Positions 8,204 to 15,734 of a stretch of 16,791 bases of DNA are shown here, piece after piece. Numbering within the stretch: position 1 is the first letter of the stretch; every line of letters starts with the position of its first letter. The DNA is from an uncultured Eubacteriales bacterium (lineage in GTDB: Bacteria > Bacillota > Clostridia > Oscillospirales > CAG-272), in contig URMC01000034.1 in the NCBI GenBank assembly GCA_900548735.1, forward strand, positions 1 through 16,791, given 5' to 3'. The position numbers and the translations under genes are program-made. The notes under the pieces are model-generated. The model ran no database searches, was not told the DNA's origin, and worked only from the letters and a program-made list of their open reading frames with translations.

Positions 8204-8240
8204 GTAGTATTTTACTAAAAAATATAGTATAATCTATATA
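8204..8240 (+). promoter_or_regulatory. Predicted secA promoter region with small dyads
   Basis: A consensus -10 TATAAT lies at 8228-8233, 31 nt before the secA ATG. No good TTGACA-like -35 is found at 17 bp (TAGTAT there), so the exact promoter is uncertain. Alternatives are TTGCAA (8183-8188) with TAGTAT (8205-8210), and TTTACT (8211-8216) with TATATA (8235-8240). Two short dyads overlap the site: TAGTA-TTT-TACTA (8205-8217) and TATAG-TATAAT-CTATA (8223-8238), the latter framing the -10. Confidence 0.5.
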
Positions 8241-8264
8241 TTCTTAAATTTCCGGGAGGAAAAA

Positions 8265-11021
8265 ATGGGACTTTTTCGTAAGATTTTCGGTTCATACAGT
8301 GACCGTCAGGTCAAAAAACTGCGCAAGATCGCGGATGTGATTGATACCCTAGCGCCCAAATACAAAGCCATGACCAATGAGGAATTGGCGCACGTGACTG
8401 TGGAGCTGAAAGAAAAGCTTGCCGGCGGCGCTACGCTGGATGACATTCTTTGCGACGCTTTTGCCGCGGTACGCGAGGCGGATGACCGTGTGCTTGGCAA
8501 GCGCCCGTTCTATGTACAGCTGATCGGTGGTATTATCCTGCACCAGGGGCGGATTGCCGAGATGAAGACCGGTGAGGGGAAGACTCTGGTTGCCACCATG
8601 CCGGCATATCTGAACGCACTGACCGGCAAAGGCGTTCACGTGGTTACGGTCAACGATTATCTGGCGCGCCGTGACAGCGAGGAAATGGGGAGAGTGTATG
8701 CCTTTATGGGGCTTTCCACCGGTCTTGTAGTGCATGGGCTGACCCCTGCGGAAAAGCAGGCGGCATACGGCGCGGATATTACCTACGGCACCAATAACGA
8801 GTTTGGGTTTGACTACCTGCGCGACAACATGGTGGTTTATAAGAAGGACATGGTACAGCGCGGTCATGTGTTTGCTATCGTGGACGAGGTAGACTCCATC
8901 CTCATCGATGAAGCGCGCACCCCGCTGATCATTTCCGGCGCGGGGCAAAAATCCACGGACCTCTATGAGCGTGCCAACGAGCTGGTGCGCCATATGACCA
9001 AGGTCGTGAAAAAAGAAGTGGACAACAAGGACGAGATCGACAACGTAGACGCGGACTATATCGTGGACGAAAAGGGCAGAAATGCCATTCTGACCCCGAA
9101 AGGTACCGCCAAGGCGGAGAACTTTTTCGAGGTGGAAAATCTGAACGCGCCTGAAAACTCGGAGTTGGCGCACCATATCCATCAGGCAATCCACGCCTGG
9201 GGCGTGATGAAGCGCGATGTGGATTATGTGGTCAACGAAAACGGCGTGATGATTGTGGATTCCTTCACCGGGCGTATCATGCCCGGCAGACGCTATTCCG
9301 ATGGGCTTCATCAGGCGATTGAGGCGAAAGAGGGCGTGGAGGTACAGAAGGAAAACCGCACCCTTGCCAGTATCACGTTCCAGAACTATTTCAGAATGTA
9401 TGACAAGCTCTCCGGTATGACCGGTACGGCACTGACCGAAGAAGAGGAATTCCGCGAGATTTACAATCTCGATGTGGTGGAAGTGCCGACCAACAAGCCG
9501 ATGATCCGCATCGATCATAACGATCTGGTTTATAAAAACACCAAAGGTAAGATCAACGCAATCATCGCGCAGATCAAAGAGTGCCACGAAAAAGGTCAGC
9601 CGGTGCTGGTGGGTACCATCAGCGTGGATAAATCCGAGGCGCTTTCCGCTCTCCTTAAACGGGAAGGAATTCGTCATAACGTGTTGAATGCCAAGCACCA
9701 CGAGCGCGAGGCGGAGATCGTGGCGCAGGCAGGTAAGTTTGGCGCGGTAACCATCTCCACCAACATGGCAGGGCGCGGTACCGATATTATGCTGGGCGGC
9801 AACCCGGAGTATATGGCGAAAAACGAAATGCGCAAACAGGGCTTCTCCGAGGATCTGATCGCCATGGCAACCGGCACGGCGGATATTGAGGATGACGAAA
9901 TCCGCGCCGCACGCGAAACTTTCCACTCCCTCAACGAGCATTTCAAAAAGGAGATCGCGCCGGAGGCAAAGAAGGTCTGCGAGGCAGGCGGGCTCTATAT
10001 CCTCGGCACCGAGCGGCATGAAAGCCGCCGGATTGACAATCAGCTGCGCGGGCGTTCCGGAAGACAAGGTGACCCCGGTGAATCCCGCTTCTTCCTCTCG
10101 CTGGAGGACGACCTGATGCGCCTGTTCGGCGCCAACCGCATTGCGGGGTTGGTCGATCGTCTGGGGCTGCCGGAAGATCAGCCCATCAACGCGCGCTTGC
10201 TTTCCAATTCCATCGAAAACGCGCAAAAGCGCATTGAGGATCAGAACTTCAAGCGCCGGAAATACGTGCTGACCTATGATGACGTGATGAACCAGCAGCG
10301 CAACCTGATCTACAAACAGAGACTGGAAGTGCTCAACGGTGAGGATATGACCGAAACCATCCGTACAATGATCCGCACCAGCGTAGAGGAGACCGTAGAC
10401 TCTTATCTCGGCGGGGACGACCCGGAACTCTGGAACATCGACGGGCTGACCGAGCATTACAAGAGCTATCTGCTCAAGCCCGGCGACCTTTCGGCAGAGG
10501 AACTGAAAAAGGAAAAAGCGAAGCCCTCTGATGTGGCGGAAAAGATCATTGCCATTGCCGACGGCATTTTTGAGGAGAAGAAAAAACTCTTTGGCGCGGA
10601 CTTTGCGGAAGTGGAGCGTTCCATCCTTCTGCGTTCGGTGGACAGCCACTGGATGGAACACATTGATACCATGGAGGATCTCAAGGGCAGTATCAATCTT
10701 CAGGCATACGCCCAGCGCGATCCGGTAAACGAATACCGCTTGCAGGGCTCCGAACTGTTTGAAGAAATGGTAGCCGGGATCCGTGAGGAGACGGTGCGCA
10801 CCGTGCTTTCGGTATTCCCGCGCAAACAGCCCATCGTCCGTGTGCAGGTGGCAAAGCCCTTGCAGGAAGGATTTGAGGGGCAGGGAGACCGGAACAAAAA
10901 AGCAACCGTTATTCTGCGCAAGGCTGAAAAGGTGGGTCGCAATGATCTTTGCCCGTGCGGCAGCGGCAAGAAATACAAGAAATGCTGCGGGGCACCGCAA
11001 AATCAAAACCATAACGGCTAA
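8265..11021 (+). CDS. secA: Preprotein translocase ATPase SecA
   Basis: SecA is the cytoplasmic motor ATPase that pushes unfolded preproteins through SecYEG. The 918-residue product is full length. It has the N-terminal SecA signature (LFRKIFGSYSDRQVKKL), Walker A MKTGEGKT (residues 100-107), the DEAD-type Walker B D207-E-V-D (IVDEVDSILIDEART), the second nucleotide-binding domain with STNMAGRGTDIMLGG, and QLRGRSGRQGDPG. The C-terminus carries the zinc-binding CPCGSGKKYKKCC (C896, C898, C907, C908), which binds SecB or the ribosome in other bacteria; the last ligand is Cys rather than the His of E. coli. GGGAGG lies 5 nt before the ATG. It is the first gene of a unit with three uncharacterised genes, the next starting 30 nt downstream. 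Confidence 0.98.
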   Translation: MGLFRKIFGSYSDRQVKKLRKIADVIDTLAPKYKAMTNEELAHVTVELKEKLAGGATLDDILCDAFAAVREADDRVLGKRPFYVQLIGGIILHQGRIAEMKTGEGKTLVATMPAYLNALTGKGVHVVTVNDYLARRDSEEMGRVYAFMGLSTGLVVHGLTPAEKQAAYGADITYGTNNEFGFDYLRDNMVVYKKDMVQRGHVFAIVDEVDSILIDEARTPLIISGAGQKSTDLYERANELVRHMTKVVKKEVDNKDEIDNVDADYIVDEKGRNAILTPKGTAKAENFFEVENLNAPENSELAHHIHQAIHAWGVMKRDVDYVVNENGVMIVDSFTGRIMPGRRYSDGLHQAIEAKEGVEVQKENRTLASITFQNYFRMYDKLSGMTGTALTEEEEFREIYNLDVVEVPTNKPMIRIDHNDLVYKNTKGKINAIIAQIKECHEKGQPVLVGTISVDKSEALSALLKREGIRHNVLNAKHHEREAEIVAQAGKFGAVTISTNMAGRGTDIMLGGNPEYMAKNEMRKQGFSEDLIAMATGTADIEDDEIRAARETFHSLNEHFKKEIAPEAKKVCEAGGLYILGTERHESRRIDNQLRGRSGRQGDPGESRFFLSLEDDLMRLFGANRIAGLVDRLGLPEDQPINARLLSNSIENAQKRIEDQNFKRRKYVLTYDDVMNQQRNLIYKQRLEVLNGEDMTETIRTMIRTSVEETVDSYLGGDDPELWNIDGLTEHYKSYLLKPGDLSAEELKKEKAKPSDVAEKIIAIADGIFEEKKKLFGADFAEVERSILLRSVDSHWMEHIDTMEDLKGSINLQAYAQRDPVNEYRLQGSELFEEMVAGIREETVRTVLSVFPRKQPIVRVQVAKPLQEGFEGQGDRNKKATVILRKAEKVGRNDLCPCGSGKKYKKCCGAPQNQNHNG

Positions 11022-11051
11022 ATCGGTGATATTTCGGAAAGGAGGGGGCAT

Positions 11052-11666
11052 ATGGGTTTCGGATTGCTGTTTGTAGGATACTTTTTTGCAAACCTTATGC
11101 CGATTTTTACCCCGCTGGGCTTTACCAAACTGGTCGGGTATCCGATGATGCTGTTGGCATTCCGTCGGTTGCGCGCCTATTGCCCCCGCTTCCGTATCTG
11201 CTTTTATGCCGGGTTTGCGGCGTTGCCGTTTGCGGTATATTATACCTATGTGGCTCTGCTTGCACTGAAAGTGCCGGGGGCGCCGATTCCTGCCGGTGTC
11301 GGCACGGTGATTGAGTGGGCATACTTTGCGTTCTTTATCGCTTTTGAGTTGTTGCTGTTGTGGGTGATCGCCGGGTTTTCCAAAGAATTGCACCACCTGA
11401 GGACGGCAACCGCCGCCACCCGCAATATGATCTTTGTCGGGATGTATGCGGCGCTTTATCTCGTTTGCAATATTCTGGATGCCGCCGGTGTTTCCGGCGT
11501 CCGGTATTTCTATCTGCCGCTGTTGTTTCTCCGGTTGTTTTTCTTACTGCTTGACGCGTGGCTGATCTTTCAGTGCTACAGGGATATCTGCCCCGCGGAA
11601 GAAGAACAGATTGTACTGACGGAGCCGGAAGATGACGGAAAAGAGGAAAACGATGAAAAGAAATGA
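11052..11666 (+). CDS. Uncharacterised six-TM membrane protein downstream of secA
   Basis: I do not recognise a named family. The 204-residue product is very hydrophobic, with about six predicted helices near residues 2-20, 22-39, 49-72, 82-109, 125-143 and 152-176, and a strongly acidic C-terminal tail (182-204). There is no signal peptide cleavage site and no catalytic motif. AAAGGAGG lies 6 nt before the ATG, one of the best ribosome binding sites in the window. The gap from secA is 30 nt with no terminator, so it is probably co-transcribed with secA. Its 3' end overlaps the next gene by 14 nt. Its first 40 residues align without gaps to the start of the next gene's product (8 of 41 identical, including F, G, and the R-L pair after the second helix), so the two are probably paralogues. 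Confidence 0.8.
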   Translation: MGFGLLFVGYFFANLMPIFTPLGFTKLVGYPMMLLAFRRLRAYCPRFRICFYAGFAALPFAVYYTYVALLALKVPGAPIPAGVGTVIEWAYFAFFIAFELLLLWVIAGFSKELHHLRTATAATRNMIFVGMYAALYLVCNILDAAGVSGVRYFYLPLLFLRLFFLLLDAWLIFQCYRDICPAEEEQIVLTEPEDDGKEENDEKK

Positions 11667-13137
11667 AAAAGGGATGTCCTTTGCGCTGATTTTTGCGGGA
11701 CTGCTGTTTTTCTGCAATCCCACATTTTCCGCGATTGATGTATTGCCGGATTTTATCGGCTGTGTGCTTCTTTTCCTGGGGCTTTTTCGCCTGTCAAGGG
11801 TCTACCAGCCGTTTGCCGATGTCGGCAAGCGTTTCTTGAAACTGGCAGGGGTGGATGTTGTCAAGGATCTGCTTTTGCTGTTTGTTTTTGCCGACGGCAC
11901 TTCGGCAGAAAAACCGACGGCAATTCTTACCGTTGCATTCGGAATGTCGGTACTGGAATTGTATTTCCTGCTTCCCGCAGTGAGCGCGTTGTTTGACGAA
12001 ATGACAATGCTCGCGATGCGGCAGAACTGCACGCCGTTGTATTGCTCCGGCTTCCGGGGAAAGTCCCGCGGGGAATTGCTCCGCACGGTAACGGTGGCGT
12101 TTCTGCTGTTCCGCGATATTGTGTGCCTGTTGCCGGAGTTCGCATCGCTGACGCTCAGCTCCTATACCGATTCCGGCACAACTAACCTGTATGATTACAT
12201 CGGTGTGATGCGGATGTTGGCGACTGTGCTGGTTGGTATTGTCGGCGTGGTGTGGTTGGTGTTCCTTTGCCGTTATTTTCTTTGCCTGCACCGCCAGAAG
12301 GAATTTCGCTGTTCGCTGTACACCAAGTATGAGACGTATATGGAGTGTCACCCCGGCGTCCGGGTGCTGACGCGGCACGCCGTGGCGTTTTTGTGCCTTG
12401 CGATTGGTGCGATTCTGACTGCTGATTTCTATCTGGATTTCAAAAACATTATCCCGGATGGGGTGGCGGCGCTGTTTTTTCTCGCCGGGGTGCTTTTGTT
12501 GCCCGGCAGGCGGAAGCAAAAAGGGATTGCCGCGCTCGGCGCTGTCCTGTATGGCGGGGTGGCAACCTGGTCATCCCGGCTTGCTTATCATTTCGCAACC
12601 GAATTTCGCCCTTCCGACATCGGGAGAAGCGATGCGGCGGATGCGGCTTACCGTGCCCTTTGGCTTTCCTCCTTGCTGGAGTTTGTGCTTTTTCTTTCCT
12701 TTGTGGCGGCGTTGATGCTATGCCTGAGGTGGACGGTTGCGGAATATGCCGGATACCGCCCGGAACATGAATCGGAATTTGAAACAAGGAAGCTGAACGA
12801 TCTTCGTAATGAAATGGACGGCACATTTATCCGTGTGATGGTATTTGCGCTGTTGTCGGGGCTTTGCTCATTCCTTTATGATTATATCAAAGAAATTCCC
12901 AGTGCCGGATTTTTCAGGATTATGGAATTTTTCTGGTTCTTTGATCTTCTGATGTCTGTGGTGTTTGGTATCGTGCTGACGGTCACGCTGTACGCCGTGT
13001 ATGCGCAGATCGGAAATAAATATCAGTTTGACGGTATAACTCCGGCGGCTTCGCCGAATACTATCTCCGTACCCGAAAATCAAAAAGGAGATCGTAAAGA
13101 ACATGCAGAATCGCAATCAGAATCAAAATCAGAATAA
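11653..13137 (+). CDS. Uncharacterised twelve-TM membrane protein, apparently two fused six-TM units
   Basis: A 494-residue polytopic protein with no family that I can name. About twelve hydrophobic segments fall in two sets, one before residue 215 and one after 240. Each set starts with a helix, then a Pro-Asp motif leading into a second helix: LPDFIG at 31-36 and IPDGVA at 267-272, 236 residues apart. The tail after residue 455 is polar and probably cytoplasmic. The start at 11653 is preferred because AGAGG lies 6 nt upstream; ATG 11632 in the same frame would add seven residues and increase the overlap with the previous gene from 14 to 35 nt. The end overlaps the small N/Q peptide gene by 35 nt in another frame. 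A role as transporter, scaffold or secretion partner cannot be told from the sequence. Confidence 0.8.
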   Translation: MKRNEKGMSFALIFAGLLFFCNPTFSAIDVLPDFIGCVLLFLGLFRLSRVYQPFADVGKRFLKLAGVDVVKDLLLLFVFADGTSAEKPTAILTVAFGMSVLELYFLLPAVSALFDEMTMLAMRQNCTPLYCSGFRGKSRGELLRTVTVAFLLFRDIVCLLPEFASLTLSSYTDSGTTNLYDYIGVMRMLATVLVGIVGVVWLVFLCRYFLCLHRQKEFRCSLYTKYETYMECHPGVRVLTRHAVAFLCLAIGAILTADFYLDFKNIIPDGVAALFFLAGVLLLPGRRKQKGIAALGAVLYGGVATWSSRLAYHFATEFRPSDIGRSDAADAAYRALWLSSLLEFVLFLSFVAALMLCLRWTVAEYAGYRPEHESEFETRKLNDLRNEMDGTFIRVMVFALLSGLCSFLYDYIKEIPSAGFFRIMEFFWFFDLLMSVVFGIVLTVTLYAVYAQIGNKYQFDGITPAASPNTISVPENQKGDRKEHAESQSESKSE

Positions 13138-13231
13138 CCAGAACCAGAATCAGAACAAACAAAACAATCAGAATCAGAACAAACAAAACAATCAGAGCAA
13201 AAACCAGCAGAACAATCAGAATCAGGACTGA
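13103..13231 (+). CDS. 42-residue Asn/Gln-rich low-complexity peptide
   Basis: A short reading frame starting ATG 13103 and ending TGA 13229-13231. All but six of its 42 residues are Asn or Gln: one Met, one Arg, one Ser, one final Asp and a few Lys make up the rest. An AAAGGAG motif lies 12 nt upstream, slightly long spacing but the best candidate. The gene begins inside the last 35 nt of the 12-TM gene in the +1 frame, and stops 3 nt before the stem of a strong terminator, so it is the last gene of the secA unit. It has no signal peptide or helix. The frame is clean and ends cleanly, which supports real coding, but low-complexity DNA can stay open by chance. Function unknown; a disordered, self-associating or spore-related peptide is conceivable. 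Confidence 0.55.
   Translation: MQNRNQNQNQNNQNQNQNKQNNQNQNKQNNQSKNQQNNQNQD
13145..13192 (+). repeat. Perfect 24-nt tandem duplication within the N/Q peptide gene
   Basis: Two identical 24-nt units, 13145-13168 and 13169-13192, each beginning CAGAATCAGAAC and encoding the eight residues QNQNKQNN. The flanking sequence is a looser array of CAGAAT-like hexamers. The unit is a multiple of three, so copy number changes keep the frame. Confidence 0.9.
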
Positions 13232-13234
13232 TTC

Positions 13235-13265
13235 AAAAGAGCCCGAAAAATTCGGGCTCTTTTTT
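13235..13265 (+). terminator. Intrinsic terminator ending the secA unit
   Basis: A perfect 13-bp stem, AAAAGAGCCCGAA (13235-13247) with TTCGGGCTCTTTT (13251-13263), a 3-nt AAA loop, and a T-run that continues to 13265, with further T-rich sequence to 13270. It lies 3 nt after the stop of the N/Q peptide gene and before the pcrA promoter. Confidence 0.92.
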
Positions 13266-13275
13266 CTTTTCTCGG

Positions 13276-13304
13276 TTGTTTTTTTCGTCGGTTTCCTGTA
13301 TAAT
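13276..13304 (+). promoter_or_regulatory. Predicted sigma-A promoter of pcrA
   Basis: TTGTTT (13276-13281) and a consensus TATAAT (13299-13304) are separated by 17 bp. The site lies between the terminator of the previous unit and the pcrA start, with the -10 about 33 nt before the ATG. Confidence 0.75.
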
Positions 13305-13337
13305 AAAAGAAGAGAACTTCAAAACAAGAGGTACATC

Positions 13338-15722
13338 ATGCCGGAACTGAAAGAACGCTATCTCAGCGTCAAACGGGCGCTGTTTGACCGATATTATGAA
13401 AAACTGAATGACCGCCAGCGGGAGGCGGTCTATCGCATCAATGACCCGCTACTGATTCTTGCCGGAGCCGGGAGCGGAAAGACTACGGTGTTGGTGCGCC
13501 GTATCGCTTACATCATTCGCTTTGGCAACGCTTATCATAACTCTTTTGTGCCCGCGGAATATCTGAATGAAGAGCATATCGCGGCACTGGAAAAGGCGCT
13601 GGAAACGCCGATGGACGAAGAGGAACAGGCTGGGCTGCTTTCCGAGTTTACAAGCCGCCCGTGCCCGGCGTGGCGCGTGCTTGCCATCACCTTTACCAAT
13701 AAGGCGGCAAACGAGATCAAGCTACGTCTTGCCAGAGAGTTTGGCGAAGACACGGAAGCGGCGGGGGAGATCTGGGCAGGTACTTTTCACTCCATTTGCA
13801 TGCGGATCCTGCGCCGCTATGCGGCTGAAGCGGGGTTAAAGGACGGATTTACCGTATACGATACCGACGATCAGAAAAAAGCCATGCAGGCGGCACTGCG
13901 TTCGGAGAATATTGACGAAAAAGTTCTGCCGGCAAAAACCGCGCTCACCTACATCAGCAAAGCCAAAGATTGCCTTGTGACCCCGGAGGTGTTTCGGGAA
14001 AACGCGGGGGAAGATTACAAACAAAAGCTGATCTCAAGGGCATATACCGCTTATGAGAAGCGGCTTTCGGAGTCCAACGCGCTGGATTTTGATGACATCA
14101 TCCTTAAAACCGTACTCCTGCTGCAATCTCACCCGGAAATTGCAGCCACTTATCAGGAGCGTTTTCGCTATGTCTCGGTGGACGAATATCAGGATACCAA
14201 CGTGGCGCAATTCCGCCTGACGGCGATTCTGGCGGGCGGATACGGCAACCTGATGGCAGTGGGGGACGACGATCAGAGTATTTACAAGTTCCGCGGGGCA
14301 ACCATCGACAATATCCTCCAGTTTGAGAAAAATTTCGGCGCCAAGACCCACGTCATCCGGTTGGAAGAGAATTACCGCTCTACGCAAAACATTCTGGACG
14401 CGGCAAACAATATCATTTCCCACAACGAAAACCGGATGGGTAAGACCCTTTGGACAAGCAAAGGTACAGGCGAGAAAATTCATGTCTTGAACCCGGAGTT
14501 TCAGGATGCGGAAGCGCGGCGGATTATCGATATCATCCAGCGCAAAGTGGCAAAAGGAGAAGCTCAGTATCGCGATTTTGCCGTGCTGTTTCGCGTCAAC
14601 GCACAGTCCAACGCGCTGGAAACCGCGTTTTCCCGCAGTGGTGTGCCTTACCGGATGCTGGGCGGCATCCGATTCAGCGACCGGGAGGAAATCCGCGACA
14701 TCGTGGCGTATCTGCAACTGATCAATAACCACGCGGACGAGGAGCGGTTACTTCGCATCATCAACAAACCCCGCCGCAAGCTGGGCGATAAAACGATGGA
14801 GGCAGTACATACCCTCGCCACGGAGGATCACACCACGATGTTTGACGTGATGGCAAGGGCAAACGAATATGTGGCGCTGGGACGCTCCGCCACCGCATTA
14901 CAGGAGTTTGCCGATCTGATCTCGGGGCTGAGTGCCAAAAAGGACGAACTGCCGCTGAACGAGTTTGTAGAGCAGGTGCTGGATCGCACCGGTTATCGCC
15001 AGATGCTGGTGGATCGCGGCGAAGAGGAAAAAGAGCGGCTGGACAACCTGGAGGAATTTATTTCCGGTGTACTGGAGTATGAAAAAAGCACCGAAACACC
15101 CTCACTGACCGAGTTTTTGGAGATTAACTCACTGGTAGCGGATGTGGACCGGTATGACGATACTGCGGATGCCGTAGTATTGATGACCGTGCACAGCGCC
15201 AAGGGGTTGGAGTTCCCGGTGGTATTTCTGCCGGGGTTTGAGGACGGCATTTTCCCCGGGATGCAGAGTGTGATGGCAGGACCTTCGGAATTGGAAGAGG
15301 AGCGGCGCCTTGCATATGTTGCGATTACCCGCGCCAAAAAGGAGCTCTACATTCTGCATGCGAGAACCCGCACGCTTTATGGGAGAACCGGGGCTAACCC
15401 CGCATCGCGCTTCCTCTCCGAAATCCCGGAGGAACTGTTGGAGGAGGAAACACCAAAGACGCAGACCTATCAACCTGCATTTTTCCATCGGCCAAACGAG
15501 TTGCCGCGCGCCGCAAAAGAGCCGGTATTTGCCAAACAGCAACCGGCGGCGCCGAAAGAACGGTTTGCCCCAGGAGACCGGGTGCGCCACGCGACTTTCG
15601 GGGAGGGCGAGGTGCTTTCCGTGCGTGAAATGGGTCCGGATCAGATCTATGAGATTGCCTTTGATACCAAGGGGACCAAAAAACTGATGGCTTCTTATGC
15701 GAAGCTGACGAAAATTTCCTGA
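13338..15722 (+). CDS. pcrA: ATP-dependent DNA helicase PcrA/UvrD (superfamily 1)
   Basis: A 3'-5' DNA helicase used in repair, rolling-circle replication and removal of RecA or stalled RNA polymerase; 794 residues. The N-terminus has the Q-motif region LNDRQREAV (residues 23-31), Walker A AGAGSGKTT (42-50, K48), motif Ia AITFTNKAANEIK, Walker B D282-E-Y-Q-D, and GDDDQSIYKFRGA (motif III, near 309). Later motifs include LEENYRST, TVHSAKGLEFPVVFLPG and EERRLAYVAITRAKK. The C-terminal Tudor-like domain, with FAPGDRVRHATFGEGEV and a closing KLMASYAKLTKI, is typical of PcrA and places it there rather than with Rep. A stretch of about 48 residues (62-109) between motifs I and Ia is longer than in Bacillus PcrA. 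AAGAGG lies 8 nt before the ATG. Confidence 0.96.
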   Translation: MPELKERYLSVKRALFDRYYEKLNDRQREAVYRINDPLLILAGAGSGKTTVLVRRIAYIIRFGNAYHNSFVPAEYLNEEHIAALEKALETPMDEEEQAGLLSEFTSRPCPAWRVLAITFTNKAANEIKLRLAREFGEDTEAAGEIWAGTFHSICMRILRRYAAEAGLKDGFTVYDTDDQKKAMQAALRSENIDEKVLPAKTALTYISKAKDCLVTPEVFRENAGEDYKQKLISRAYTAYEKRLSESNALDFDDIILKTVLLLQSHPEIAATYQERFRYVSVDEYQDTNVAQFRLTAILAGGYGNLMAVGDDDQSIYKFRGATIDNILQFEKNFGAKTHVIRLEENYRSTQNILDAANNIISHNENRMGKTLWTSKGTGEKIHVLNPEFQDAEARRIIDIIQRKVAKGEAQYRDFAVLFRVNAQSNALETAFSRSGVPYRMLGGIRFSDREEIRDIVAYLQLINNHADEERLLRIINKPRRKLGDKTMEAVHTLATEDHTTMFDVMARANEYVALGRSATALQEFADLISGLSAKKDELPLNEFVEQVLDRTGYRQMLVDRGEEEKERLDNLEEFISGVLEYEKSTETPSLTEFLEINSLVADVDRYDDTADAVVLMTVHSAKGLEFPVVFLPGFEDGIFPGMQSVMAGPSELEEERRLAYVAITRAKKELYILHARTRTLYGRTGANPASRFLSEIPEELLEEETPKTQTYQPAFFHRPNELPRAAKEPVFAKQQPAAPKERFAPGDRVRHATFGEGEVLSVREMGPDQIYEIAFDTKGTKKLMASYAKLTKIS

Positions 15723-15734
15723 AAGGAACCTGTG

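Noticed and set aside
8102..8264. A riboswitch or SecM-like leader upstream of secA
   Set aside because: The predicted transcript leader is only about 25 nt, too short for a riboswitch, and no upstream small frame with an arrest motif is seen.
8349..11396. A very long open frame (about 1015 codons) on the minus strand across secA and into the next gene
   Set aside because: It lies antisense to a full-length, motif-complete SecA. The encoded sequence has no recognisable domain, and G/C-rich third codon positions on the plus strand keep the opposite frame open. It is a shadow.
13103..13231. CRISPR-like or satellite repeat
   Set aside because: The repeats are short CAGAAT-type hexamers plus one 24-nt duplication, with no spacers; the tract reads as codons for N and Q with a clean start and stop.
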